The notes below the pieces were generated by a model. That model was not told the origin of the DNA, searched no databases, and saw only the letters and a program-made list of their open reading frames with translations. The position numbers and the translations under genes were made by a program. From JAJCZB01 sp964350195 (GTDB taxonomy: Bacteria; Babelota; Babeliae; Babelales; Vermiphilaceae), in NCBI GenBank assembly GCA_964350195.1, contig CAYGJB010000025.1, positions 1-14,562 of the forward strand: a stretch of 14,562 nucleotides of DNA, read 5' to 3'. Of this stretch, positions 1 through 7,080 are shown piece by piece. How positions within the stretch are numbered: position 1 is the stretch's first letter; every line of letters starts with the position of its first letter.

Positions 1-54
1 AATTTTGGAGATTTATACGATGATTTCAAACTTTTTTCAATCTAATTAATTTCC

Positions 55-594
55 TCATTCAACTTTTTCTTCTTGAGATGCTTTTTTACTAAAATAGCCT
101 TTAAACTCTGAATAGCCTTCTTTGAGTTTACCTCCGCCTGTTGAAAGCATACCTTTGCCGTAATTAAAGCCTCGGATAGCTTTGTTGGGAGCATAGAGAG
201 CAGCCTTACCCATAGTTTCAAGCCCACCACCTAGACGAGCTCCTACGCGTTCTACGACTTCTGGAACGTTCTCGTACTTTCCTAAAGCAGCTGAACCCCT
301 GGTAACTTTACGCCCAGTATATTTAGCACCCTTTCCGCCAGCCCAAAGAGCTGCAAGCGAAAGGCCAGTTATAACAGCTAACGCAGCCGTCACTTTACCG
401 GTATCTTTTGCGAGCTGCAGCTTGTTGCATTCACGTGGGTTTCGTGCACACACTTGTAATTGTCGGCCGTAATTTTTTAAGAATTGTTTTGCTTGTTGTA
501 CTCTGGATCCTGAGTTATCTGCACCATATACTGGCGTAGCGCTCATTGCTATCGCAGCTATGAGAGCGAGTGAAAATACAGAATTCTTTTTCAT
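55..594 (-). CDS. Exported protein with one Cx6C-hydrophobic module (paralog of the split gene at 837-2134)
   Basis: The product has 179 residues and I recognise no known family. Residues 1-24 form a Sec signal peptide (MKKNSVFSLALIAAIAMS, then a likely cleavage after VYG or YGA). Cys49 and Cys56 are separated by six residues, and a hydrophobic, Ala/Leu/Gly-rich segment follows at about 66-86. The rest is Gly/Lys-rich and ends in a charged EEKVE tail. The start is fixed by AGGAG five bases upstream of the ATG. The signal peptide, leader and promoter closely match those of the interrupted gene at 837-2134, and the residues after the hydrophobic part (YTGRK) match YTTRR there, so the two are tandem paralogs. 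The Cys pair could form a disulfide outside the cytoplasm; that is inference. No function can be assigned. Confidence 0.85.
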   Translation of the reverse strand: MKKNSVFSLALIAAIAMSATPVYGADNSGSRVQQAKQFLKNYGRQLQVCARNPRECNKLQLAKDTGKVTAALAVITGLSLAALWAGGKGAKYTGRKVTRGSAALGKYENVPEVVERVGARLGGGLETMGKAALYAPNKAIRGFNYGKGMLSTGGGKLKEGYSEFKGYFSKKASQEEKVE

Positions 595-599
595 GTGTA

Positions 600-696
600 C
601 TCCTTTTTGAAGCCATTTCTTTATTTGGGCTTCAGTTTATAATATTAGAAACTCCTATGCTCCTTTATGTTAAAGCATATAGGCGAGGTAAGTCAA
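600..696 (-). promoter_or_regulatory. Promoter and hairpin leader of the 55-594 gene
   Basis: Read on minus: -35 TTGACT (691-696), 18-base spacer, -10 TAACAT (667-672, 4 of 6). A leader of roughly 65 bases contains a 7-bp stem (TGAAGCC with GGCTTCA, 628-634 and 608-614, 13-base loop) that ends three bases before the Shine-Dalgarno AGGAG (600-604). The whole block resembles 2140-2225, which drives the paralog, and the -35, the 18-base spacing and the SD distance are all kept. The transcription start is inferred. Confidence 0.6.
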
Positions 697-770
697 TAGT
701 TTGGTTGAGCTTTAGATGGTAATTATCCCTTATTTTAGCATTTTTTATATCTCAACGAGAGAAAGAAGGG

Positions 771-799
771 AAAAAAGAGATCCCCGCGAAAGCGGGGAT
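771..799 (-). terminator. Rho-independent terminator of the split gene
   Basis: A perfect 8-bp GC-rich stem (ATCCCCGC with GCGGGGAT, 780-787 and 792-799) closes a 4-base loop. On the minus strand it is followed by CTC and six T (771-776). It lies 38 bases past the stop codon of the interrupted gene at 837 and separates it from the promoter of the 55-594 gene. Confidence 0.85.
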
Positions 800-1413
800 T
801 CTATTAAAAACATGTCTACGGAACAAGGCCGGTTTATTAATTTTTATTTTTTTGTTGAGACTTTTCATCAAATATATTATCAACTTTCCGATAACGGTTT
901 AAGAAGTTTCCTATATTCGTAGTATAATCCTTGCTTGTACCGCTGTATGAATATGAAACAATACCATTTTTTACTTTAGTCACTTTTATTTTAGTGCCGT
1001 CTTTGTCTGTAAACACATCACCTTGTTTAACCTTGCTTTCATCATACCACTGCTTTGTCTTTGTAATAGGATACGTGACCGCTTTACCAGGAGCCATAAG
1101 TTTACCTGCAGCTATCTCTACTGCCCTGTGCACCGGAAGCGTATCTTTCCTTATTTCTATAGGAGTAGCCATAAGTACAGCATTGTTGGCACGGCGAGTT
1201 GTATAGCCTGCTCCATACAGCAACGCAATTGCAATAGAGATATCACGTAAAATTTTAACAGCATCACTTTTGCTGCAGCCGCGCAGCAGGACGCAGTTTT
1301 TTAAGCGATCAATGCTTTGATTTAACTGTGCTTTAAGATTTACTTTTGAGAGGGTTTGAGATGTTTTTTGCGCAAGACGAGCTAATCTCGCTTTAATATT
1401 TTCTTTCGAGTCA

Positions 1414-1418
1414 TTTAT
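1414..1418 (+). other. Inferred IS200 target pentamer TTTAT
   Basis: TTTAT directly precedes the inferred left end (1419). The same TTTAT precedes the matching left-end copy at 7195. IS200/IS605 elements insert 3' of a short fixed target without duplicating it, so a shared flank of this sort is expected. The exact length of the target is inferred. Confidence 0.55.
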
Positions 1419-1978
1419 TCATATGACCAGAAAACCGTGGCCTTTTAAGGCCGGGGATGAATGGGCATCCTTGTAGAGGCAGTTGAGCAAGGTGAAACTT
1501 TGCGAAGCGCCGAATTGTAGGGCATACTCAAATACATGAGCAAGTATTGGAAAGGTTCACAAACAACGCATAGGCTTATGTATCATTTAGTCTGGGTTCC
1601 AAAATATCGTAAAAGAATTCTAAAGGGTAAAGTAGCGGAAAGATTGGAAGAATTGATTCGCGAATGTGCAGATCTTCAAAGATGGAAAATAGAAGAGCTG
1701 AATATTCAGGTAGATCATGTTCACGTGCTTGTTCGCATGAGACCAGAAATAAGCGTAAGTAGAATGGTGCAACTATTTAAAGGGATGACCAGCAAAGTTA
1801 TCCGAGAAGAATTTCCTGATTTAAAAGAATTTTTGTGGGGAAAAAGTTTTTGGGCAGATGGATATTTTGCAGAGACATCTGGACAAGTTCATGAAAGTCA
1901 AATTCGAGAATACATTAAAAATCAGTGAATTTGAGAAGAAAGAGAGAAGCGGGGGCTTTTAAGCCCCCCGAGTTTCAC
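1419..1978 (+). mobile_element. IS200/IS605-family element (tnpA only), 560 bp
   Basis: The ends come from restoring the host gene: removing 1419-1978 (or 1420-1979, which cannot be told apart) rejoins the reading frame and repairs a 9-residue repeat. There is no target duplication and no inverted terminal repeat, as expected for this family. Both ends carry a subterminal palindrome with the same TTTTAA loop: left GGCC-TTTTAA-GGCC (1439-1452), right GGGGGC-TTTTAA-GCCCCC (1951-1968). Between the left end and tnpA is a second small hairpin (1487-1503), at the place where IS200 elements keep a structure that limits tnpA translation. There is no tnpB. The transposase looks intact, so the element may be active or recently arrived. 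Confidence 0.85.
1536..1928 (+). CDS. tnpA: IS200/IS605-type Y1 transposase TnpA
   Basis: The 130-residue product is a single-strand DNA transposase of the HUH/Y1 class. The N-terminal part has the usual THRLMYHLVWVPKYRK stretch. The HUH metal motif is in VDHVHVLV (H61 and H63), and the catalytic Tyr is in the C-terminal helix REYIKNQ (Y127). The preceding SFWADGYFAETSG segment is also typical. Family members are usually 130-155 residues, so this is full length. The Shine-Dalgarno is poor (TAGGGC about 15 bases upstream), fitting the low translation known for IS200. The stop lies about 20 bases before the right-end palindrome, which may also slow transcription leaving the element. Confidence 0.93.
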   Translation: MSKYWKGSQTTHRLMYHLVWVPKYRKRILKGKVAERLEELIRECADLQRWKIEELNIQVDHVHVLVRMRPEISVSRMVQLFKGMTSKVIREEFPDLKEFLWGKSFWADGYFAETSGQVHESQIREYIKNQ

Positions 1979-2029
1979 TTTTTGTATAAGCTCGTTATCT
2001 TGTATTTTTTGTGTAAGGTCGTTATCTTG
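1979..2029 (-). repeat. 27-bp tandem repeat in the split gene
   Basis: Two direct copies with a 27-base period encode QDNDLTQKI and QDNELIQK(I), differing at only a few bases. The IS inserted in the last codon of the second copy; the restored codon is ATA, the same as in the first copy. Confidence 0.8.
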
Positions 2030-2139
2030 CCAAATTTTTTTTAACGCACGGTTTGCTAGCATGCCATGTGCTGGCATAGCTGTAGCTGCGATTGCAGTGA
2101 TGAGAATTAGTGAAAATAAAGAATTCTTCTTCATGTGAG

Positions 2140-2225
2140 CTCCTTTTGGGGACTTTAGCCCCAATTTTTAAGATTAGAATCTCCTATTTTCCTTTATAAT
2201 AAAGCATATGTGACGCCTAGATCAA
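2140..2225 (-). promoter_or_regulatory. Promoter and hairpin leader of the split gene
   Basis: Read on minus: -35 TTGATC (2220-2225), 18-base spacer, -10 TATTAT (2196-2201, 5 of 6). The leader ends with a 6-bp stem TTGGGG with CCCCAA (2159-2164 and 2146-2151, 7-base loop) that abuts the Shine-Dalgarno AGGAG (2140-2144). The -35 lies just past the yicC stop codon (2241). Similarity to the 55-594 promoter continues upstream of -35 (CAAC.AAACTATTGA), which could be an UP-like element. Confidence 0.65.
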
Positions 2226-2240
2226 TAGTTTTGTTGATCT

Positions 2241-3134
2241 TTAAACAATGTTTTGTGCTTGTTCTCGTGCTTTTTCGATATCCACTTTTATATTAATGGA
2301 TCGGCTGCTGATCTGGCTATCAGAACATTTGGCAGTGATTGTGTTGATTTCTCGAGCAAGCTCTTGCAGTGTGAAATCTATGCGTTTGCCATTTTCGCTC
2401 CCTTTGCCATTGAGTAGAGATTTAAGATTTTCAAGATGGCTTTCAAATCGTACAATCTCTTCATGAATGTCGATTTTGTCAAGGACAGCATAGAGCGCGC
2501 TTTTGCGTGCATCAGCAAGATCGCTTTCATCACCTTTAAGCTCACTCATAAGAGTATTCAGCTTATTTTTTTGCTCTGCCATATGAGAGAGAAATTGTGT
2601 GTTGATCGCAGCGATCTCTTTTTTCATTAGTTCAAGACGATCTTCTAGATCTTTTTTGAGATGTGCCCCTTCTTTTTTTCGCTCAGTTACCACGTTGGCA
2701 ATAAGAGCGGAACAGGCTTTAATGATCGTTTGTGCCGTTTGCTTATCAAGTCCTTGCTCTTCAATTGAAAAGATATGTGGCAAGCGGACTAATGTATCAA
2801 GAGAAACGTGATCATCAAGGCCTACTTCTATGCGGATTTTTTTTATTGCTTTTGCGTAACTTTTTACCGTGCTCATAGCTGGGGTTACTGAGCCTTTAAA
2901 GATGGAAGGATTATCAATATGCACCATAAAATGCACGTAGCCGCGCACGAGCGATTTTTTGAAAAGTTTTATCAGATCAGTTTCTAAATGAGAAAGTGAA
3001 GGGGGGAGCTTTATGTTTGCCTCAAAGTAGCGAGAATTGAGCGTCTTGAGATGCATAGCGATGTGCGCTTTTTGATCTTTACCTTTGGTGATGGAGGTCG
3101 TCTTTGAAGCAAATCCTGTCATACTTTGTATCAT
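2241..3134 (-). CDS. yicC: YicC/YloC-family endoribonuclease
   Basis: The 297-residue product matches the YicC family over its whole length: N-terminal MIQSMTGFASK, LKTLNSRYFEANIKLP near 30-45, central PHIFSIEE, and the C-terminal DUF1732-type ending, with IDFTLQELAREINTITAKCSD and a final VDIEKAREQAQNIV. Typical length is 287-295. Members are hexameric endoribonucleases involved in RNA turnover and stress. The ATG lies seven bases after the yebC stop, and its Shine-Dalgarno (TAGGA) overlaps that TAG, so translation is probably coupled to yebC in one transcript. No promoter of its own is visible. Confidence 0.92.
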   Translation of the reverse strand: MIQSMTGFASKTTSITKGKDQKAHIAMHLKTLNSRYFEANIKLPPSLSHLETDLIKLFKKSLVRGYVHFMVHIDNPSIFKGSVTPAMSTVKSYAKAIKKIRIEVGLDDHVSLDTLVRLPHIFSIEEQGLDKQTAQTIIKACSALIANVVTERKKEGAHLKKDLEDRLELMKKEIAAINTQFLSHMAEQKNKLNTLMSELKGDESDLADARKSALYAVLDKIDIHEEIVRFESHLENLKSLLNGKGSENGKRIDFTLQELAREINTITAKCSDSQISSRSINIKVDIEKAREQAQNIV

Positions 3135-3141
3135 TAGATTC

Positions 3142-3855
3142 CTACGCTAAATTAGTGTACACGTTTTGCACATCATCATGATCTTCCACGGTGGATAAAA
3201 AGGTAACCACTTTCTCGCTTTGTTCATCAGAGAGCTCGGTACTTGACTGAGCAACCCATTCATGCTCGGCGCTTTCTATCTTTATGCCAGCAACTTCCAT
3301 TGCTTTTCTTACCGCATCCACCGCCTTAGGATCACAGAGTACCGAAAAGATACCATCATTTTTTTTGATGTCTGCAATGTCGTGATCAAGAAGCGCTTCA
3401 AGAAGCTCATCTTCTGAAAGAGGTCCTGATCCACTGATTGCGCCCATTTTTTTAAACATCCAATTAACAGATCCCGTTTCCCCTAAAGTGCCTCCACCCT
3501 TTGAAAACATGTGGCGCATATCGGCAATAGTTCTGTTTTTATTGTCGGACAATGTTTCTACTAATACTGCAATGCCGTATGGGCCGTATCCTTCGTACAT
3601 GCTCGCTTCGTATTTAGCGCCAGGCAATTCACCAGTACCCTTTTTTATGGCACGCGTTATGTTGTCTATCGGCATATTGATGTATTTGCTTTTTTCGATG
3701 AGCTGTCGCAAACGGGCATTACCCGCAGGATCGCCGCCCCCTTCTCGAGCAACTACGGTGATTTCTTTAATTAATTTGGTAAACGCTTTGCCGCGCTTGG
3801 CATCAGTTTTCGCTTTTTTGTGCTTGATTTGGGACCATTTATTGTGACCTGACAT
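3142..3855 (-). CDS. yebC: YebC/PmpR/TACO1-family protein
   Basis: The 237-residue product has the family hallmarks: MSGHNKWSQIKHKKAKTDAKRGK at the start (AKRG near residue 20), GGGDPAGNARLRQLIEKSK near 40-57, MPIDNITRAIKKGTGE, YEGYGPYGIAVLVETLSDNKNRT, and GGTLGETGSVNWMF near 125-138. Members were first described as DNA-binding regulators; more recent work places bacterial YebC and mitochondrial TACO1 at the ribosome, easing synthesis of proline-rich stretches. In many genomes yebC sits with the ruv genes, as ruvB does here just upstream on the same strand, though a separate promoter lies between. The start is supported by AAAAGGA six bases upstream, directly after a 9-bp hairpin. Confidence 0.96.
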   Translation of the reverse strand: MSGHNKWSQIKHKKAKTDAKRGKAFTKLIKEITVVAREGGGDPAGNARLRQLIEKSKYINMPIDNITRAIKKGTGELPGAKYEASMYEGYGPYGIAVLVETLSDNKNRTIADMRHMFSKGGGTLGETGSVNWMFKKMGAISGSGPLSEDELLEALLDHDIADIKKNDGIFSVLCDPKAVDAVRKAMEVAGIKIESAEHEWVAQSSTELSDEQSEKVVTFLSTVEDHDDVQNVYTNLA

Positions 3856-3861
3856 GATCTG

Positions 3862-3960
3862 TCCTTTTAATAATCCATCTGCGCAATCTTTGATGGATTA
3901 GAGTGTGCTGAATTATGATTTATTTTATGATACTACAAAGTTGAGAAGATGGTAATGGCT
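3862..3960 (-). promoter_or_regulatory. yebC promoter region and 9-bp leader hairpin
   Basis: A perfect inverted repeat, TAATCCATC (3892-3900 read on minus) and GATGGATTA (3871-3879), forms a 9-bp stem with a 12-base loop. The stem ends two bases before the Shine-Dalgarno AAAAGGA (3862-3868). A possible promoter, TTACCA with a 17-base spacer and TATCAT, lies about 60 bases further upstream near 3930-3960; it is a moderate match. No T-run follows the stem in either direction, so I read it as a leader structure and not a terminator. Confidence 0.5.
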
Positions 3961-4036
3961 CTTATCTCGATTTTATCTTTCGACAGGCCCTCTTTAATTG
4001 CTAAAGTTATGTTGGGGTAGACAGAGCAAGCAATAT

Positions 4037-5065
4037 TTATGAAATAAGCGTTTTTTGTCCAAGAAATCGCTGCGTTAGCCCCGGAAGCTTTTTGTGAGGA
4101 ATCTGGCGCCCTCGAGAAGTCTTTTCAAGGTAGCCAAGACGTAGGAGGTAGGGCTCGTATACCGTTTCAATAGTATCTGCATCCTCCCCGATTAAAGAGG
4201 CAAGCGTTTCCAATCCCACCGGGCCGCCGTTAAAGTTTTCAATCATTTTTTGCAGCAGCATGAGATCGATTTTTGTGAGCCCTTCATTATCCAAGCCAAG
4301 AAAATCAAGCGCTTGCCGAACTAGCTTTTCATCAGCATTATTTCGGTTTCGTACTTGCGCAAAATCTCGTACACGGCGCAAAATCTTTTTTGCAATACGA
4401 GGCGTGCCGCGTGAGCAGCTGCCCATGAGTAATGCCGATGTAGGTGAGATTGAAAGTTCTAAAAATGCTGCGTTTTGTAGGATTATTTGTGCAAGCGCTT
4501 CCGGCTCATAAAAATCTATTCGCTCGCTAATACCAAATCTGCTGCGAAGTGGTGCCGAAATCATGCCGCTTTTGGTAGTGGCCCCAACGAGCGTGAATGG
4601 GTGCACTGGCAAGCTTACTGATCGCGCGCCAGCTCCTTGGCCAATAATCACATCAACGCGAAAATGTTCCATCGCTGAGTACAAAACTTCTTCTACGTTC
4701 GTGGGCATTCGATGGATTTCATCAATAAATAAAATATCGCGAGGATCCAAGCTCGAAAGAATAGCTACTAAATCGCCAGTTCGCTCCATCATTGGGCCGC
4801 TGCAGAGTTTGATGTTAACTCCCATAATATCAGCCATGATATGTGCAAGCGTAGTTTTTCCTAATCCAGGAGGGCCAAAAAGAAGAAGATGATCAAGTGG
4901 TTCATTACGCATTTTAGCGGCAGTAGTATAAACGCTCAATTTCTCTTTTATCGTTTCTTGGCCGATGTAATCATCAAAGGTTTTGGGGACAAAACTGTAA
5001 TTCGTTTCTTCCGGCTGCTCTTGGAGGGTAAGAACATCGATTAGTTGTATCTCTTTTGGATCCAT
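4037..5065 (-). CDS. ruvB: Holliday junction branch-migration ATPase RuvB
   Basis: The 342-residue product is the AAA+ motor that, with RuvA, drives branch migration of Holliday junctions. Visible motifs: N-terminal FDDYIGQETIKEKL (30-43), Walker A GPPGLGKTT (64-72), Walker B ILFIDEIHR (111-119), the RuvA-contacting hairpin region near VDVIIGQGAGARSV, sensor and arginine finger in GATTKSGMISAPLRSRFG (161-178), and the C-terminal winged helix with GPVGLETLASLIGED and YLLRLGYLEKTSRGR. Length is normal. The Shine-Dalgarno GGAG is nine bases upstream of the ATG. RuvA and RuvC are not in this window, so the usual ruvAB pair is split or lies elsewhere. Confidence 0.97.
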   Translation of the reverse strand: MDPKEIQLIDVLTLQEQPEETNYSFVPKTFDDYIGQETIKEKLSVYTTAAKMRNEPLDHLLLFGPPGLGKTTLAHIMADIMGVNIKLCSGPMMERTGDLVAILSSLDPRDILFIDEIHRMPTNVEEVLYSAMEHFRVDVIIGQGAGARSVSLPVHPFTLVGATTKSGMISAPLRSRFGISERIDFYEPEALAQIILQNAAFLELSISPTSALLMGSCSRGTPRIAKKILRRVRDFAQVRNRNNADEKLVRQALDFLGLDNEGLTKIDLMLLQKMIENFNGGPVGLETLASLIGEDADTIETVYEPYLLRLGYLEKTSRGRQIPHKKLPGLTQRFLGQKTLIS

Positions 5066-5101
5066 TGCTATTTTCTCCGCACTATAAAATGATTAGCCCA
5101 A

Positions 5102-5130
5102 AGTATACTTTTAATTAACTAAGGCCACAA
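5102..5130 (-). promoter_or_regulatory. Promoter of ruvB
   Basis: Read on minus: TTGTGG (5125-5130), 17-base spacer, TATACT (5102-5107, 5 of 6). It lies 36 bases before the ATG in the ruvB-rodA intergenic space, so ruvB probably starts its own transcript although rodA upstream is on the same strand. Confidence 0.55.
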
Positions 5131-5180
5131 TGATATGTACTTATAACTGCTTTTGATATGATCGATGTATGGCAATAAAA

Positions 5181-6272
5181 TTAATTTTGTTGCATATAGA
5201 TACCTTGCAGCCATCCTAAGCTGCCAAACGATATGAATAGGTTGCTCAAGCCATAGCTAAAAAAAGGAAGGGGTATTCCTACAATTGGCAGCAAACCGAT
5301 CACCATTGCGAGATTAATCAATGCTGAAAGTATTACATGCAAAAGTAATCCAACAGCGAGTAGTTGCGCATAGGGTGCTTCGATCAAATGAATAATAAAA
5401 ATACATCGTAAGAAAAGAAACGCGTATAGAGCTATAAGGGCGAGTGCCCCTACAAATCCCCATTCTTCACAGAGTACGGCAAATATAAAATCGGTTCTGC
5501 TTTCTGGTAGAAATTGAAGTTTGTTTTGTGTGCCGTGAAATAGTCCTTTGCCCCACACATTTCCTGAGCCTACAGCAATGGTGGCTTGCTCAATTTGATA
5601 TCGCTCTTTTTGCGTAGTGCCGCCGCCAAAAAAAACAGCAATGCGATTTTGTTGGTACGGCTTAAGTATCCGCCACAATAGCGGCATTGCAAGCAGGCAT
5701 AAAACGCCGCTTACTAAAAAAAACTTTTTTGAAAGTCCTGCAAGCCATAATAGAATAAGGCCAGAGAATGCGATGATAAGTGCGGTGCCCAAATCAGGCT
5801 GCTTTAAGATTAAGACAAAGCTGATGCCAAGCATGCCAAGAATGGGCAAGAAATCAGGCCAGCTGCCGTGATGTGTTTCATAATGGGTGTAAAAGTAGTA
5901 GGTCACAAATGCTGGAAAAAGGGGCTTTGCGAGCTCCGAAGGCTGGAGCTTGAAGAAAAAGAGATTGATCCAGCGTTGTGCACCCATGCCGATTGATCCT
6001 TTGATGAGTGTGAATACAAGCAGGCCTATCACAAAGAAGTAGGTAAAAAATCCCCATCTCATGAGTGTACGATAATCTATTGATGCACAAAGCCAGTAGA
6101 CGACGATTCCCATTGCGAGTCCGATTGCCTGCTTCTTAAAAAAAATAGAGACGTGCTGCGCGGGGGTTTGTGTTGCGCTATAAATAAAAAGTAGGCCAAT
6201 GGCGCCAATGAACGTAGTGAGTAAAAATGAAAACCAATCAACATACCAATATGAGCGAGAACTAATTTGCAT
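5181..6272 (-). CDS. rodA: RodA-type SEDS peptidoglycan glycosyltransferase
   Basis: The 363-residue polytopic membrane protein has about ten hydrophobic segments. SEDS proteins polymerise lipid II; RodA works with a class B PBP in side-wall synthesis. Motifs: GAQRWINLFFFKLQPSELAK near 105, KQPDLGTALI near 168, a large loop with YQIEQATIAVGSG, WGKGLFHGTQ and FLPESRTDFIFAVLCEEWGF (its TDF Asp corresponds to the essential SEDS Asp), and GLLPIVGIPLPFFSYG near the C-terminus. The last motif continues LSN where most members have GSS or GSA. Length fits RodA and is shorter than many FtsW. The start is supported by AAGGAT seven bases upstream. The gene is divergent from the permease, 67 bases apart. 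FtsW is the alternative call. Confidence 0.9.
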   Translation of the reverse strand: MQISSRSYWYVDWFSFLLTTFIGAIGLLFIYSATQTPAQHVSIFFKKQAIGLAMGIVVYWLCASIDYRTLMRWGFFTYFFVIGLLVFTLIKGSIGMGAQRWINLFFFKLQPSELAKPLFPAFVTYYFYTHYETHHGSWPDFLPILGMLGISFVLILKQPDLGTALIIAFSGLILLWLAGLSKKFFLVSGVLCLLAMPLLWRILKPYQQNRIAVFFGGGTTQKERYQIEQATIAVGSGNVWGKGLFHGTQNKLQFLPESRTDFIFAVLCEEWGFVGALALIALYAFLFLRCIFIIHLIEAPYAQLLAVGLLLHVILSALINLAMVIGLLPIVGIPLPFFSYGLSNLFISFGSLGWLQGIYMQQN

Positions 6273-6339
6273 ATTTTATCCTTGAATATTAGCATGCACA
6301 AAGCGTAGTAATGAAAAGCAATGAACGCAAGGGGATTGC

Positions 6340-7080
6340 ATGATGACAGTAGAAATTATATTAATCACCGTCATAAGCTTTATAGCAAACAGTATAGGTA
6401 CAATTTCAGGCTTTGGCGTAGGGACAGTTATGACCCCTATTCTGCTTCTATTCTTACCATTCAGTGAAACAATTTTATTGGTATGCGTGATTCATTGGTT
6501 TCACGATATTTTTAAAATTTACTTTTTTTGTTATGGCATTGATTGGCGTTTATTTATCTATTTTGGCACACCAACGGTCGTGGCTACCTTTTTAGGAGCA
6601 CTTTTAGTAACTCCGCAACAATCAATGCTCCTTACTTCGCTGTTAGGCCTTTTTCTTATCGGATCTGTTGGCTTGATGTATGCAGTGACTGCATTTAAAA
6701 TACCCAATAATTGGTTCACTGGCTTTATTGGCGGGTTGATCTCTGGTTTTTTTGCCGGTGTCTTTGGCATTCGAGGTGCGGTTCGTAGTGTTTTTATGTC
6801 AGCATTTAATTTACGTAAAGCAACCTTTATTGGGACTACGGGCTTAATAAGTCTGTTGCTTGATACTACTCGTTTTGCGACCTATATATGGCAAGGTATT
6901 ACGATGTCGCATGCGCTGTGGTGGGCATTGCTCGTTTTTATTCCAGCTTCTTTTTTTGGGGCTTATATCGGCCAGAAAGTGGTCAGATGGATCCCGCAAG
7001 AGCACTTTAGGTCAGTTGTTGCGTTTTTTCTTTTTCTTGTGGGTATCAAGTTGCTCCTCACGCCCTGGCTAAAGTGGTAA
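6340..7080 (+). CDS. TSUP (TauE/SafE)-family membrane permease
   Basis: The 246-residue protein has seven or eight hydrophobic segments. It shows the duplicated TSUP pattern: the N-terminal half has SIGTISGFGVGTVMTPILLLF (20-40 region) and the second half GGLISGFFAGVFGIRGAVRS, followed by FNLRKATFIGTTGLISLLLD. The family exports or imports small anions such as sulfite, sulfoacetate or sulfur compounds; the substrate here cannot be told. AAGGGGA lies seven bases before the first ATG; a second ATG follows at once (6343), so the start is uncertain by one codon. The TAA stop (7078-7080) coincides with the TAA flanking the inverted-repeat segment 7081-7341, so insertion of that segment may have set the present C-terminus. 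Confidence 0.85.
   Translation: MMTVEIILITVISFIANSIGTISGFGVGTVMTPILLLFLPFSETILLVCVIHWFHDIFKIYFFCYGIDWRLFIYFGTPTVVATFLGALLVTPQQSMLLTSLLGLFLIGSVGLMYAVTAFKIPNNWFTGFIGGLISGFFAGVFGIRGAVRSVFMSAFNLRKATFIGTTGLISLLLDTTRFATYIWQGITMSHALWWALLVFIPASFFGAYIGQKVVRWIPQEHFRSVVAFFLFLVGIKLLLTPWLKW

Larger units (their letters stand above)
837..2134 (-). pseudogene. Exported-protein gene with a Cx5C module, split by an IS200-like insertion
   Basis: The 5' part runs from ATG 2134 to 1979: signal peptide MKKNSLFSLILITAIAATA, then two tandem 9-residue repeats, QDNDLTQKI and QDNELIQK. The 3' part runs from 1418 to the TAA at 837 with no in-frame stop. Joining base 1979 to 1418 keeps the frame and supplies the missing Ile of the second repeat, giving a 245-residue protein. 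Its Cys94 and Cys100 (Cx5C) precede a hydrophobic stretch (DAVKILRDISIAIALLYGAG). The C-terminal 60 residues (GDVFTDKDGTKIKVTKVKNG) look like a small beta-rich domain. Strong AGGAG lies five bases before ATG 2134. As it stands, translation would run from the repeats into the IS and stop at 1922, giving a 70-residue product. The downstream half could be read only from a weak internal start such as TTG 1223. Paralog of 55-594. Confidence 0.85.

Noticed and set aside
1..54. Window start
   Set aside because: Only AT-rich sequence after the 55-594 stop; no gene end, terminator or RNA is recognised.
716..922. Plus-strand open frame of 68 codons
   Set aside because: It runs through the terminator of the split gene and the end of its coding region; composition is that of non-coding DNA.
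1023..1250. Plus-strand open frames opposite the split gene
   Set aside because: They are antisense to the 3' half of the split gene, which has signal-family similarity and a matching terminator.
2135..2164. Earlier in-frame start of the split gene
   Set aside because: The ten extra residues come from the leader hairpin and Shine-Dalgarno; AGGAG points to ATG 2134.
3871..3900. 9-bp inverted repeat as a terminator
   Set aside because: No T-run follows on either strand and no gene ends into it; it lies in the yebC leader.
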